NCBI GenBank assembly: GCA_047291315.1 | Contig: JBDPYZ010000001.1 | Location: 186,001 to 250,000, forward strand | DNA: 64,000 bases | Direction: 5' to 3' | Source of the DNA: Arsenophonus fragariae | Lineage (GTDB): Bacteria; Pseudomonadota; Gammaproteobacteria; Enterobacterales; Enterobacteriaceae | Part shown: piece after piece, positions 26,083 to 35,670 of the stretch | How the letters are laid out: each line of letters opens with the position of its first letter | Position numbering within the stretch: the stretch's first letter is position 1 | Program-made: the position numbers and the translations under genes | The notes under the pieces: generated by a model | Databases searched by the model: none | Seen by the model: only the letters and a program-made list of their open reading frames with translations | Told to the model about the DNA's origin: nothing

Positions 26083-27948
26083 TTATTTGGCGTAATAGTT
26101 GTTAATTGATTTAACAATTCCTTCTGCATTAAGCCCTAGCTCAGCCTGAATTTCTGCTTGACTTCCTTGTGGGATATAGTGATCTGGTAAGCCTAGATTA
26201 ATGATAGGCATAATGTAATGGGCTTTTAATAAAAATTCATTAACGCCGCTACCGGCTCCTCCCATAATTGCATTTTCTTCTAATGTTACTAATAGCTTAT
26301 GAGTTTGAGCTATCTCCAGTATCAATGTTTCGTCTAACGGTTTTACAAACCGCATATCGATCACCGTGGCATTAAGTAATTCTGCTGCTTTGATTGCTTC
26401 AGCAAGCAATGTTCCAAAGTTGAGGATGGCAATTTTTTTTCCTTGGCGGCGAATTAGTCCTTTACCGATTGGAATTTTTGCTAGCGGTCGTAGAGTGGCA
26501 TCAGAACCCGTTCCTCTGGGATAACGAACCGCAACAGGGCCATCCTGATAGTGATAACCCGTATGTAACATTTGACGGCATTCGTTTTCATCACTAGGCG
26601 ATATAATAATCATATCAGGTAGACAACGTAAAAATGATAGATCAAAAGCGCCTTGATGGGTTTGTCCGTCGGCTCCAACAATTCCTGCTCGATCTATAGC
26701 AAACAGGATAGGCAATTTTTGAATGGCCACATCATGGATCACTTGATCATACGCACGTTGTAAAAAAGTTGAATAAATGGCAACGACAGGTTTATAGCCT
26801 CCAATGGCAAGGCCAGCAGCAAAAGTGACAGCATGTTGTTCTGCAATAGCAACATCAAAATATTGTTTGGGGTAGGTTTTAGAAAACTCAACCATCCCTG
26901 AGCCTTCTCGCATGGCTGGTGTGATAGCCATTAGTTTAGGATCATCGGCTGCTTCTTGGCATAACCAATCGCCAAAAATTTGTGAAAAAGTTAATTGGTT
27001 ATTACTGGTTTTTGGTAGACTAAAAGTTGCTGGATCAAATTTAGGCACGGCATGCCAGCTTATAGGGTCTTTTTCGGCGGGTTCATAACCCTTGCCTTTT
27101 TTGGTCATGATATGTAAAAACTGTGGGCCTTTTAACTCACGCATATTTTTTAATGTTTGTACTAATGTGAGTACATCATGGCCATCAATGGGACCAATGT
27201 AGTTAAATCCCAATTCTTCGAACATAGTACTAGGGATCACCATGCCTTTAAGATGCTCTTCGGTTTTTTTTAGCAATTCTTTAATCGATGGGATATTGGA
27301 AAATACCTTTTTTCCTCCTTCACGTAAGCTAGTATATAGATTGCCTGATAACAGTTGTGCTAAATGATTATTTAATGCACCAACATTTTCTGAAATTGAC
27401 ATTTCATTGTCATTAAGGATCACTAGCATATCTTTATGAATGTCACCTGCATGGTTCATTGCTTCAAAAGCCATACCTGCGGTAATGGCTCCATCACCAA
27501 TAACACAAACAGTTTTACGATCTTTATTCTCATATTCAGCGGCTACTGCCATGCCGAGTCCAGCACTGATAGAAGTTGAGGAATGACCAACGCTAAGAAT
27601 GTCATATTCACTTTCTGTTCGCCAGGGGAAAGGATGTAAGCCATTTTTTTGGCGTATGGTACCAATTTGATCGCGGCGGCCAGTTAATATTTTATGTGGA
27701 TATGCCTGATGGCCGACATCCCAGATAAGATTATCGAATGGGGTTTTATAGACATAGTGTAAAGCAACAGTGAGTTCAATGGTACCTAATCCAGAAGCGA
27801 AATGTCCACTGGAACGGCTAACACTATTTAATAAAAATTGTCGCAACTCTTCACATAATTTGACAAGACTTTCTTTTGGTAAAAGTCGTAATTCTTCCGG
27901 TGTTTCTATCAATGCTAAAGTTGGATAGGAAGTGATATCAATACTCAT
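26083..27948 (-). CDS. dxs: 1-deoxy-D-xylulose-5-phosphate synthase
   Basis: Thiamine-diphosphate enzyme condensing pyruvate and glyceraldehyde 3-phosphate, first step of the MEP isoprenoid pathway. 621 residues, as in E. coli (620). The ThDP motif GDGAITAGMAFEAMNHAG is at about 150, the catalytic His region VGHSSTSISAG at about 119, and EQHAVTFAAGLA near 370. Third gene of the xseB-ispA-dxs operon, 115 bp after ispA. Confidence 0.97.
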   Translation of the reverse strand: MSIDITSYPTLALIETPEELRLLPKESLVKLCEELRQFLLNSVSRSSGHFASGLGTIELTVALHYVYKTPFDNLIWDVGHQAYPHKILTGRRDQIGTIRQKNGLHPFPWRTESEYDILSVGHSSTSISAGLGMAVAAEYENKDRKTVCVIGDGAITAGMAFEAMNHAGDIHKDMLVILNDNEMSISENVGALNNHLAQLLSGNLYTSLREGGKKVFSNIPSIKELLKKTEEHLKGMVIPSTMFEELGFNYIGPIDGHDVLTLVQTLKNMRELKGPQFLHIMTKKGKGYEPAEKDPISWHAVPKFDPATFSLPKTSNNQLTFSQIFGDWLCQEAADDPKLMAITPAMREGSGMVEFSKTYPKQYFDVAIAEQHAVTFAAGLAIGGYKPVVAIYSTFLQRAYDQVIHDVAIQKLPILFAIDRAGIVGADGQTHQGAFDLSFLRCLPDMIIISPSDENECRQMLHTGYHYQDGPVAVRYPRGTGSDATLRPLAKIPIGKGLIRRQGKKIAILNFGTLLAEAIKAAELLNATVIDMRFVKPLDETLILEIAQTHKLLVTLEENAIMGGAGSGVNEFLLKAHYIMPIINLGLPDHYIPQGSQAEIQAELGLNAEGIVKSINNYYAK

Positions 27949-28063
27949 GTCTGCCCATTAAATAATTGTTTTTTGTTTATACCAATGACGCTGTAGTAGG
28001 GCGCCAAAAAATTATTTTGAATTTTTATTACCGGTAAAATGTTCTGTCTTTAAATCAAGGAAA

Positions 28064-28987
28064 TTAATTTTTTCGTTCGACAATAAAGTGTGTTAAGTTT
28101 TGTAGCGTTTCCGTATTAAGACCATACTGTTGTTCTAACATATAAAGTGCATCCAGTGCTTGTTTATATAAATTGTTTGCTTTTTTTTGTGCTTGTTCAA
28201 GACCGATTAATGATGGATAGGTACTTTTTTTATGTTTTTCATCAGCCCCCTGATTTTTACCTAAAATGTCTGTATCACCAGTAACATCAAGAATATCATC
28301 ATGAACTTGGAATAGCAGTCCAATCGCCTGAGCATAATTATCTAATAATGGTAGTAATTTGTATCCTTGGGTGCCAGCAGCTAGTGCACTAATTCTGATG
28401 GCGGCACGAATTAAAGTTCCCGTTTTATGATGATGAATAGATTCTAACGTTCTTATTTCAATTTGTTGACCTTCTGATTCCATATCGAGCGCTTGGCCTC
28501 CACACATGCCTGCTGCTCCAGTAGCAGTAGCCAATTCAGCTATCATAGCAAGGCGATTAGTATCACTAACATCAGGCATAGCAGAACGAGACAAGATGTC
28601 AAAGGCAAGTGTTTGCAGGGCATCACCAGCCAAAATTGCATGGGCTTCACCAAAGAAAATATGGCAGGTAGGTTGGCCACGACGTAGATTATCATTATCC
28701 ATTGAGGGTAAATCATCGTGGATTAAGGAATAAGCATGAATACATTCAACGGCCGCAGCGGGTACATCTAGGTTTTCTACAGCGACATTTAACATATCAC
28801 CTATCGCATAAACTAAAAAAGGTCTTAGTCGTTTTCCACCAAGTAATGTGCCATATTTCATCGCCGCGACAAGTTGACTCTGGTTAAACGGAAGGCACTG
28901 AAATTGGTCTAATAGTATTTTATTAACGCGATCTTGTACCCATTGGCGTTGATCTGCAAAGGAGAGTGTCACTATTTCAAGCATCAT
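28064..28987 (-). CDS. ispA: Farnesyl diphosphate synthase
   Basis: Joins isopentenyl and dimethylallyl units to farnesyl diphosphate for undecaprenyl and quinone synthesis. About 307 residues. First Asp-rich motif DDLPSMD and second DDILD are present, with GGKRLRPFLVYA and CIHAYSLIHDDL. Its ATG directly abuts the xseB stop. Two tandem ATG codons allow a one-codon difference in start. Confidence 0.96.
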   Translation of the reverse strand: MMLEIVTLSFADQRQWVQDRVNKILLDQFQCLPFNQSQLVAAMKYGTLLGGKRLRPFLVYAIGDMLNVAVENLDVPAAAVECIHAYSLIHDDLPSMDNDNLRRGQPTCHIFFGEAHAILAGDALQTLAFDILSRSAMPDVSDTNRLAMIAELATATGAAGMCGGQALDMESEGQQIEIRTLESIHHHKTGTLIRAAIRISALAAGTQGYKLLPLLDNYAQAIGLLFQVHDDILDVTGDTDILGKNQGADEKHKKSTYPSLIGLEQAQKKANNLYKQALDALYMLEQQYGLNTETLQNLTHFIVERKN

Positions 28988-29242
28988 TTATTTATCTTCC
29001 GGCGTATAGTTATTTAATGGTGCATTGTCATTGTCTTGTAATAAAATTTGCACGCGTTGTTCTGCTTGTTGCAACGCTTTTTGGCCTTTCCTGGTTAGTT
29101 GGATCCCATGTTCAAATTCATTTAATGCTTTTTCAAGTGGAAGTTCGCCTGACTCTAAGCGTGTGACGATCTGCTCTAACGTTGTTAATGAAGTTTCAAA
29201 AGATAGAGGATCTTGTATATCAGATATTTTCTTTTTAGCCAT
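28988..29242 (-). CDS. xseB: Exodeoxyribonuclease VII small subunit
   Basis: Small helical subunit of exonuclease VII. The ATG giving MAKKKISDIQDPLSFETSL yields 84 residues, near the E. coli length (80); an upstream ATG would add 14 residues not found in the family. Core motif LEQIVTRLESGELPLEKALNEFEHG is typical. First in the xseB-ispA-dxs operon and divergent from thiI. Confidence 0.95.
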   Translation of the reverse strand: MAKKKISDIQDPLSFETSLTTLEQIVTRLESGELPLEKALNEFEHGIQLTRKGQKALQQAEQRVQILLQDNDNAPLNNYTPEDK

Positions 29243-29457
29243 AATCGTTTTATTTGCCTTAATTTCAGGTGAATATGTTTGCAAGACAATTTATTTTACA
29301 ACATTTATGCATATCATTTATTCTTTTTGTGATTTTTAGCGATGAAGAGCAATATAGTGATATACTTCTCGCTTTAAAATTAAATGTCCTGCTAATAAAT
29401 GTATGCATAATATGCGCCTATTAGCAAAAATAAAAACCGACTTTTATACAAAATATT

Positions 29458-30906
29458 ATGAAGTTTATTATTAAACTATTTCCTGAAATTACCATCAAGA
29501 GCCAATCAGTGCGATTGCGCTTTATTAAGATCCTTGCTAGTAATATTCTCAATATACTGAAGGTATTAGACACGGAAATTGCCGTTATTCGACATTGGGA
29601 TAATATCGAAGTTCGCACCAAAAGAAATACATACCATGATGAAATTTGTGATGCCTTAACAAAAATTCCTGGTATCCATCATATTCTGTTAGTTGAAGAA
29701 TATCAATTCCGAGATCTCCATCATATTTTTGAGTTAGCTTATGCAACTTATGTTGAACAGCTAAGTGATAAAACTTTTTGTGTGCGTGTTAAGCGTCGTG
29801 GTAAACACGATTTTACTTCAATAGAAGTAGAGAGTTATGTTGGTGGTGGTTTAAATCAACATATTTCATCAGCCAAGGTGAAGCTCAATCGGCCAGATAT
29901 AACCGTGAATCTTGAAATTGAAAAAGATAAAGTTATTCTTGTTAAATCACGTATTCAAGGGATTGGTGGTTTTCCTATCGGCACGCAAGAAGATGTTTTA
30001 TCTTTGATATCCGGTGGCTTTGATTCAGGTGTATCTAGTTACATGCTAATACGGCGCGGTTGCCGAGTTCATTACTGCTTTTTTAATCTGGGTGGTGCTA
30101 GCCATGAGATTGGTGTAAAGCAGGTTGCTTACCATCTATGGTATCGTTTTGGTCGTTCGCATAAAGTGCGCTTTGTCGCAATAGATTTTGCCCTGATTGT
30201 GGCAGAAATTATTGAAAAAATTGATGATGGCCAGATGGGCGTGGTGCTGAAAAGGATGATGGTGCGTGCCGCATCTAAAATAGCTGAACGTTATGGTTCT
30301 CAAGCGTTAGTAACCGGTGAAGCGTTAGGGCAAGTTTCTAGCCAGACATTAACTAATCTACGTTTAATTGACAATGTTACAGATATATTGATTTTACGGC
30401 CATTAATTTCATATGATAAAGAAAATATTATTAACATTGCCCGTGAGATAGGAACGGAATATTTTTCTCGTAAGATGCCGGAATTTTGTGGTGTGATCTC
30501 GAAAAAGCCAACAGTAAAAGCAATAAAAGAAAAAATTGAAGCGCAGGAAACTAATTTCGATTTTTCTCTGCTTGATCATGTTGTTAGTACAGCAAAAAAC
30601 ATTGATATTCGTCAGATAATGAATGATATTCAAGATGAAACATCGACAGTAGAAGTGGTTACTACATTTTCCGTCGATGATATTATTCTAGATATTCGAT
30701 CTCCTAATGAACAAGAAGTCCGTCCACTCCAGTTGGCAGATGTTAAAGTAAAATTACTACCATTTTATAAGCTGAATAGCCAATTTACTGAGTTACCACC
30801 CCAAAAAACCTATTTACTCTATTGTGAGCGAGGTGTTATGAGTCGTTTACAGGCACTTTATTTACATGAACAAGGTTTTAAAAATGTAAAAGTGTATCGG
30901 CCTTAA
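29458..30906 (+). CDS. thiI: tRNA 4-thiouridine synthase ThiI
   Basis: Makes 4-thiouridine at tRNA position 8 and supplies sulfur for the thiamine thiazole. 482 residues with NFLD/THUMP domains, the PP-loop SGGFDSGVSSYM near 184, Cys344-type EFCGVISKKP, and a C-terminal rhodanese domain with the catalytic Cys456-type motif YCERGVMSRLQ. The frame is intact. The 215-bp divergent region to xseB shows no other gene. Confidence 0.97.
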   Translation: MKFIIKLFPEITIKSQSVRLRFIKILASNILNILKVLDTEIAVIRHWDNIEVRTKRNTYHDEICDALTKIPGIHHILLVEEYQFRDLHHIFELAYATYVEQLSDKTFCVRVKRRGKHDFTSIEVESYVGGGLNQHISSAKVKLNRPDITVNLEIEKDKVILVKSRIQGIGGFPIGTQEDVLSLISGGFDSGVSSYMLIRRGCRVHYCFFNLGGASHEIGVKQVAYHLWYRFGRSHKVRFVAIDFALIVAEIIEKIDDGQMGVVLKRMMVRAASKIAERYGSQALVTGEALGQVSSQTLTNLRLIDNVTDILILRPLISYDKENIINIAREIGTEYFSRKMPEFCGVISKKPTVKAIKEKIEAQETNFDFSLLDHVVSTAKNIDIRQIMNDIQDETSTVEVVTTFSVDDIILDIRSPNEQEVRPLQLADVKVKLLPFYKLNSQFTELPPQKTYLLYCERGVMSRLQALYLHEQGFKNVKVYRP

Positions 30907-30985
30907 TGGTAACTGGTTAATTTTTTTAGTCCTAGGTTAGTCTAGCGTTTCAAATTAATATGCCCAATTTACCTTTATATCGCCA

Positions 30986-31575
30986 TTAGTTGGCATAGTT
31001 GTGAATACTAGGTTGTAGGACAAGTTGCGAAGCAACCTCCTCTGCCTTTTTTTTGCCAACTAATAGATCGATAAGTTTAAGTGAAAAGTCAATAGCTGTG
31101 GCAGGCCCTTGGCTAGTAAGGAATTTTCCCCGTTCGTCATAGTAGACACGAGAATCTACGCGTTTGTGGCTGGCAATTTTGCTTTGTAAAGCAGGATAAC
31201 CAGTCATATTGCCGATAGGAAATAAATTATGGTGTTCTAATACGATTGCCGATACGGCACAAATAGCGGCAATAATTTTACCTAGATGATGGGACTGGCG
31301 AATTTTTTTAATGATCAGTGGATTATCACGAAATGCTTCTGCTCCTTTCAATCTACCAGGTAATACAATGGTATCAAAATCTTGTTCAATAATCTTGACC
31401 AACTGAGTGTCAGCAACAATTTTACTCCCTGTGAACAAGTTAATATCAATTCGCCATTATCTGCGGCACTACTGGTTGTTATTTGGGTTTCGGCTCTAGT
31501 TAACAGATCAATTGCTGTTACGGCTTCTATTTCTTCGCTACCATGTGCCAGGCAAACGAGAACTGTTGGTGACAT
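30986..31575 (-). pseudogene. yajL: Protein/nucleotide deglycase YajL (DJ-1 family), frameshifted
   Basis: DJ-1-family chaperone/deglycase. The N-terminal frame reads MSPTVLVCLAHGSEEIEAVT to CSQGVKLL; one missing base near 31413 then moves the frame to VADTQLVKIIEQDFDTIVLPG and on to the natural end. All other parts are present, including the nucleophile Cys in AAICAVSAIV and the GNMTGYPAL and LTSQGPATAIDF motifs. One conserved Gly is replaced (LPGRLKGAE). A single-base change could be a sequencing error; otherwise it is a very young pseudogene. Confidence 0.85.
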
Positions 31576-31619
31576 TTGAGTTTTTCTCTGGTCTAGTTAA
31601 TGGATAAATAATCGTACTT

Positions 31620-31684
31620 ATAATGTTGTCAGCCATAACTAGCCAACAGCGCCATCACAAAAAAGATCGCTATTGTTTTTTCAT
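31620..31684 (-). pseudogene. panE: Possible panE (ketopantoate reductase) 5' remnant
   Basis: In E. coli panE lies between yajL and yajQ. Here the gap holds only ~225 bp. On the minus strand, after an ATG, a short segment reads CDGAVG, stop, LWLTTL, resembling the PanE dinucleotide-binding start GCGALGQLWLTAL with Gln changed to a stop. The rest of the gene is absent. The match is only about 12 residues, so this is suggestive. Confidence 0.4.
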
Positions 31685-31800
31685 CTTACTGAATCGTCTA
31701 TTCTTTTTAATAAACTAGTTAATTTCAAGTATAGAGCTTTTTCTGATAATAAATAAAATAGTATTATGCTATTTGATGAGTAACTAGGAGGTTATGAACT

Positions 31801-32243
31801 ATGCCATCATTTGATATAGTTTCTGAAATTGACATGCATGAAGTCTGTAGTGCCGTTGAAAATACTCAATGTGAATTGGCTAGTTGTTGGGATTTTGCAA
31901 TGTTAAAGCCAGTTTTGAACTAAACGAAAAGAATGAATCAAAATTAAAGTGACGAGCGTGTCCGACTTTCAAGTAAACCAAAATTGGTAGATATTTTACG
32001 CGAGAAATTAGCGAAACGAGGAATAGATGGTGCCATTTTGAGTATACCTGACGATATTGTTTATAGTGGAAAAACTTATAGTCTGGAGCCTTCTTATTGT
32101 AAGGCATTGATTCGGTAATAGCAAAAAAGATCATAAAACTAATCAAAGAGAGTGAATTGAAGGTTCAGACACAAATTCAGGGTGAACTAGTACGAGAGGT
32201 TGAGCTTGGTCAATCCTTTCAATTTACTAATTTTCGTGACTAA
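31801..32243 (+). pseudogene. yajQ: YajQ (nucleotide-binding, UPF0234), multiply frameshifted
   Basis: Starts MPSFDIVSEIDMHEVCSAVE like intact YajQ and ends LGQSFQFTNFRD. Between these the homologous pieces lie in different frames: FELNEKNESKLK, KVTSVSDFQVNQ, KLVDILREKLAKRGIDGAIL, GIDSVIAKKIIKLIKESEL. At least four frame changes and a deletion of about 20 codons before LGQSF are needed. The family binds cyclic-di-GMP in some bacteria; this copy is dead. Confidence 0.93.
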
Positions 32244-32281
32244 ATTTATCATATCTGCTGTATGCTACAGCAGGTAGTACG

Positions 32282-33646
32282 TCATTGGTTATTAATGATA
32301 GTTTCTAGCTGTTGCCGACTAATAATTTTTTTATCTATTTTAATGTAGGCGCTAAGTGCTGTAGTATCAACCATCACTTCGAAAACACCCGGTTCATTCA
32401 TTAACTGGTTTTGTAGTAATTTAAAATCTTTGATCTGTTGGGGTAAAATTAAGCGGATGCTACTGGTATAAGCAGGTTGATGCATATTTAAGCTAATAAA
32501 AAACCAATATGCACAAAGTATCAGGCCGGCCATAAAGACTAAGAAAGCACCATTTAATTGAAAAAAACATCCTCCTAAGATCCCGCCTAAAGCAACACCC
32601 AGAAACTGACTGGTTGAATAGAGACCCATAGTTGTTCCTTTATATCCGGCAGGCGCTTCTTTACTAATAAGTGAAGGCAATAATGCCTCCATAACATTAA
32701 ATGCAATAAAAAACAGCTGGAGACCTATCACTATTAACCAAAGCTGTTGATTGGAAAAACAAAATGTTAATTCAGATATAAATAAAATGCCAATGCATAA
32801 TAGGAAAACTTGTTTCATGCGGCGCTGCTTTTCAGCATAGATAACAAAAGGTAGAACCGTGATGAAGGCAATAAGTAAAGTGATTAAATAGATTTTCCAA
32901 TGTTGGTTAGTTTGTAGACCTGAATCAATAATCACTAACGGTAAAGCAACAAAATTTGCCATCAGCAGCGTGTGTAAACAAAATATACCAAAATTAAGCT
33001 TAAGTAGTTGGCGATTATTAATTACTCTTTGTAGACTATTTTTTATAAAATGAGTTTCACGATTAACGATATGATATCGGCTATCTGGTACTGCAAAGCG
33101 AGTTATCAATATCCCGCCCAAGGCAAGTAAGCTTATTCCCCAAAAAAGACCATGTAAACCGATAGCATGAGTAATAATAGGACCGATAACTATCGCAATA
33201 GCAAAAGTGATACCAAAGCTTATTCCCATAAAAGCCATAGCTTTTGTTCTATTTTGTTCATTAGTCAGATCGGAAAGTAACGCCATAATGGCAGCAGAAA
33301 TAGCACCTGCGCCTTGTAAAGCGCGACCGATAATGATCCCCCAGATGGAATCTGTTATTGCTGCGATCACACTACCGGTAATAAAGATAAGCAAGCCGGC
33401 GATAATTAATTGCTTACGATCAAATCGGTCGGACATTAATCCAAATGGGATCTGGAAGATAGCCTGACTGATACCATAAATTCCAATTGCTAGACCAAGT
33501 AACAATTCGTTGGCATCTTTTAGTTCGTGTCCGTAGCTTGCAAGTATGGGTAATACCATGAACATGCCTAGCATGCGTAATGTGAATACCGCCCCTAACC
33601 CCCAAGTTGCTTTTAATTCTTTTGGCGTCATTTTACTATCATTCAT
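32282..33646 (-). CDS. yajR: MFS transporter YajR
   Basis: Inner-membrane major facilitator superfamily transporter, substrate unknown. 454 residues, equal to E. coli YajR. Twelve hydrophobic segments and the MFS motif A region GLMSDRFDRKQLI near residue 77 are visible, as is the family's C-terminal YAM domain (GVFEVMVDTTALSAYIKIDKK). Intact between the dead yajQ and the cyo operon. Confidence 0.93.
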   Translation of the reverse strand: MNDSKMTPKELKATWGLGAVFTLRMLGMFMVLPILASYGHELKDANELLLGLAIGIYGISQAIFQIPFGLMSDRFDRKQLIIAGLLIFITGSVIAAITDSIWGIIIGRALQGAGAISAAIMALLSDLTNEQNRTKAMAFMGISFGITFAIAIVIGPIITHAIGLHGLFWGISLLALGGILITRFAVPDSRYHIVNRETHFIKNSLQRVINNRQLLKLNFGIFCLHTLLMANFVALPLVIIDSGLQTNQHWKIYLITLLIAFITVLPFVIYAEKQRRMKQVFLLCIGILFISELTFCFSNQQLWLIVIGLQLFFIAFNVMEALLPSLISKEAPAGYKGTTMGLYSTSQFLGVALGGILGGCFFQLNGAFLVFMAGLILCAYWFFISLNMHQPAYTSSIRLILPQQIKDFKLLQNQLMNEPGVFEVMVDTTALSAYIKIDKKIISRQQLETIINNQ

Positions 33647-33823
33647 GGTTTATCTCAGAAACTTTAGAGATGAACATTGTAAATTGGTTTCATCGATTAG
33701 TTAATCTATTTGTCGAGCAATTATTAGCAAAATATGAATTAAAGAGTAGGGAATTGATTGGCATTTCGGGTTTTTTAACAGTGAAGGTAAGGCAATTATT
33801 TGCCACTATATTAAGATAAATTA

Positions 33824-34717
33824 TTATTTGAGATAGACAAAAGATTGTTCAGTGGTAACAGTTGGATCAATAGACATCATAACGCTGAGAGAGGTAATCG
33901 CCACGATAGAGAATATAAACAGTTTTCGTGCCCAAAGGCGATCATCATTCTGATTTTTGAAGCCAGAAATTGCCATACCAAGCCACCATAAACTAACCGC
34001 GGCAGCAATAATAAGATATTTGTAACCGGCATAACCGCTAATAGCGAGCATAATGGTTGCTATCATAAAAGCAAGAATATATAAAAAGATATGAGTTTTG
34101 GCGACAGAAATCCCTTTAATTACTGGTAACACCGGAATATTGGCAGTTTGATAATCTTTGAAGCGAAAAATAGCAATTGCATAAGAGTGTGGCATTTGCC
34201 ATAAGCTAAAGATCAATAACAGAATCAATGCTCCCATATCAAATTGATCAGAAACAGCGCAGTAACCAATAACTGGCGGCGCAGCGCCGGATAAGCTGCC
34301 GATCAGAGTGCCATAAACAGATTTACGTTTCATATAGAGGCTATAAATACCAACATAAATAACAAAACCGATAACGGCAAGTAGTACCGCTAAGGCATTG
34401 GTGGCAATATAGAGTAAAGCTATGCCGGCAATACCCAGTATGGTGGCGTAGATTAGACAAAATTTTGGATCAATAAGCCCTTTAACTAAAGGTCGATTTT
34501 TGGTTCTCTCCATCATTGGGTCGATATCTCGGTCAATATAGTTGTTAAAAACACAACCAGAAGCGACGACCAGAGATACGCCGAGTAATGTGCTAATAAA
34601 TAGTGTGTAATCAATTATACCTTTAGCCGCGAGTTGAAAACCGCCAATAACAGAAATTAGATTACCGAAAATAATGCCTGGTTTAGTCACTTGTAGATAT
34701 TGCTTCATCAGATCCAC
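33824..34717 (-). CDS. cyoE: Protoheme IX farnesyltransferase (heme O synthase)
   Basis: Attaches a farnesyl group to heme b, giving heme O for cytochrome bo3. 297 residues, UbiA superfamily, with the first Asp-rich motif NNYIDRDIDPMMERTKNRP and several membrane spans. Last gene of the cyoABCDE operon, 6 bp after cyoD. Confidence 0.96.
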   Translation of the reverse strand: MDLMKQYLQVTKPGIIFGNLISVIGGFQLAAKGIIDYTLFISTLLGVSLVVASGCVFNNYIDRDIDPMMERTKNRPLVKGLIDPKFCLIYATILGIAGIALLYIATNALAVLLAVIGFVIYVGIYSLYMKRKSVYGTLIGSLSGAAPPVIGYCAVSDQFDMGALILLLIFSLWQMPHSYAIAIFRFKDYQTANIPVLPVIKGISVAKTHIFLYILAFMIATIMLAISGYAGYKYLIIAAAVSLWWLGMAISGFKNQNDDRLWARKLFIFSIVAITSLSVMMSIDPTVTTEQSFVYLK

Positions 34718-34723
34718 AACTCT

Positions 34724-35056
34724 TTAGTCGAGCATCATATTGATGTTCAGGTTATACATTATCCACAGAGAGCCAATAACAACAATGCCAATGATTATCA
34801 TTGTGAACTGGAACGCAACAAGATTCCAGCGGTTATCTGAAGAGGTATTCATATGTAAGAAACAGACAAGATGTACCAGGATCTGTGCAATTGCTGTACC
34901 AATAACGATCAACATGATAGTGTCATGAGAAGCAGTACTATTCATTACCATCCAGAAGGGAACAACCGTTAAAATGATGGAGAGTATAAAGCCAATTAAA
35001 TAGGTCTTCATACTGCCATGGCTAGCACCAGAGTGCGGTGTATTTGTGTAACTCAT
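34724..35056 (-). CDS. cyoD: Cytochrome bo3 ubiquinol oxidase subunit IV
   Basis: Small membrane subunit of the bo3 oxidase. The ATG overlapping the cyoC stop (ATGA) gives MSYTNTPHSGASHGSMKTYL, matching the family; 110 residues with three membrane spans and HLVCFLHMNTSSDNRWN. Confidence 0.95.
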   Translation of the reverse strand: MSYTNTPHSGASHGSMKTYLIGFILSIILTVVPFWMVMNSTASHDTIMLIVIGTAIAQILVHLVCFLHMNTSSDNRWNLVAFQFTMIIIGIVVIGSLWIMYNLNINMMLD

Positions 35057-35670
35057 GCAAGTGTCCCCAACAGATAAACAACGGTGAATACACAGATCCA
35101 AACAACATCTAAGAAGTGCCAAAAAAGACTTAAACAGCTTAAACGCGTTTGATTGACGGCAGTTAGGCCATGACGTGAGACATGAATTATCATGATAATG
35201 ATCCAGGCTAAACCAAAGCTTACATGAATACCGTGGGTACTAACTAACGTGAAGAAAGCAGATAGGAAAGCGCTGCGATTAGGCCCATAACCTTCAGAGA
35301 TGAGGTGATGGAATTCGTAAATTTCCATGATAAAAAAACCTAATCCGAGTAAAAAAGTAATCAGTAACCATAGCTTAACCAGATTTATTTTCTGCTTATA
35401 CATCGCTAGCATCGCAAATCCATAAGTGATGCTACTAAACAATAACAGGAAGGTTTCGAACAATACAAAATTGAGGTTAAAAATATCCTTTCCTGTCGGG
35501 CTGCCGGCAGTACCATCAATTAGAACAATATAGGTGGCAAACAGACAAGCAAACAGGATCAAATCGCTCATTAAATAGATCCAAAAACCAAATATTTTTG
35601 TTGCGCTTATGTCATGATGCCCATGATTATCATGGGCAATATGTTGATTAGCTATTGGATTAGTTGACAT
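35053..35670 (-). CDS. cyoC: Cytochrome bo3 ubiquinol oxidase subunit III
   Basis: Heme-copper oxidase subunit III. 205 residues (E. coli 204), five membrane spans, with HGIHVSFGLAW and the ending WHFLDVVWICVFTVVYLLG typical of the family. Overlaps cyoB by 11 bp and cyoD by 4 bp. Confidence 0.96.
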   Translation of the reverse strand: MSTNPIANQHIAHDNHGHHDISATKIFGFWIYLMSDLILFACLFATYIVLIDGTAGSPTGKDIFNLNFVLFETFLLLFSSITYGFAMLAMYKQKINLVKLWLLITFLLGLGFFIMEIYEFHHLISEGYGPNRSAFLSAFFTLVSTHGIHVSFGLAWIIIMIIHVSRHGLTAVNQTRLSCLSLFWHFLDVVWICVFTVVYLLGTLA

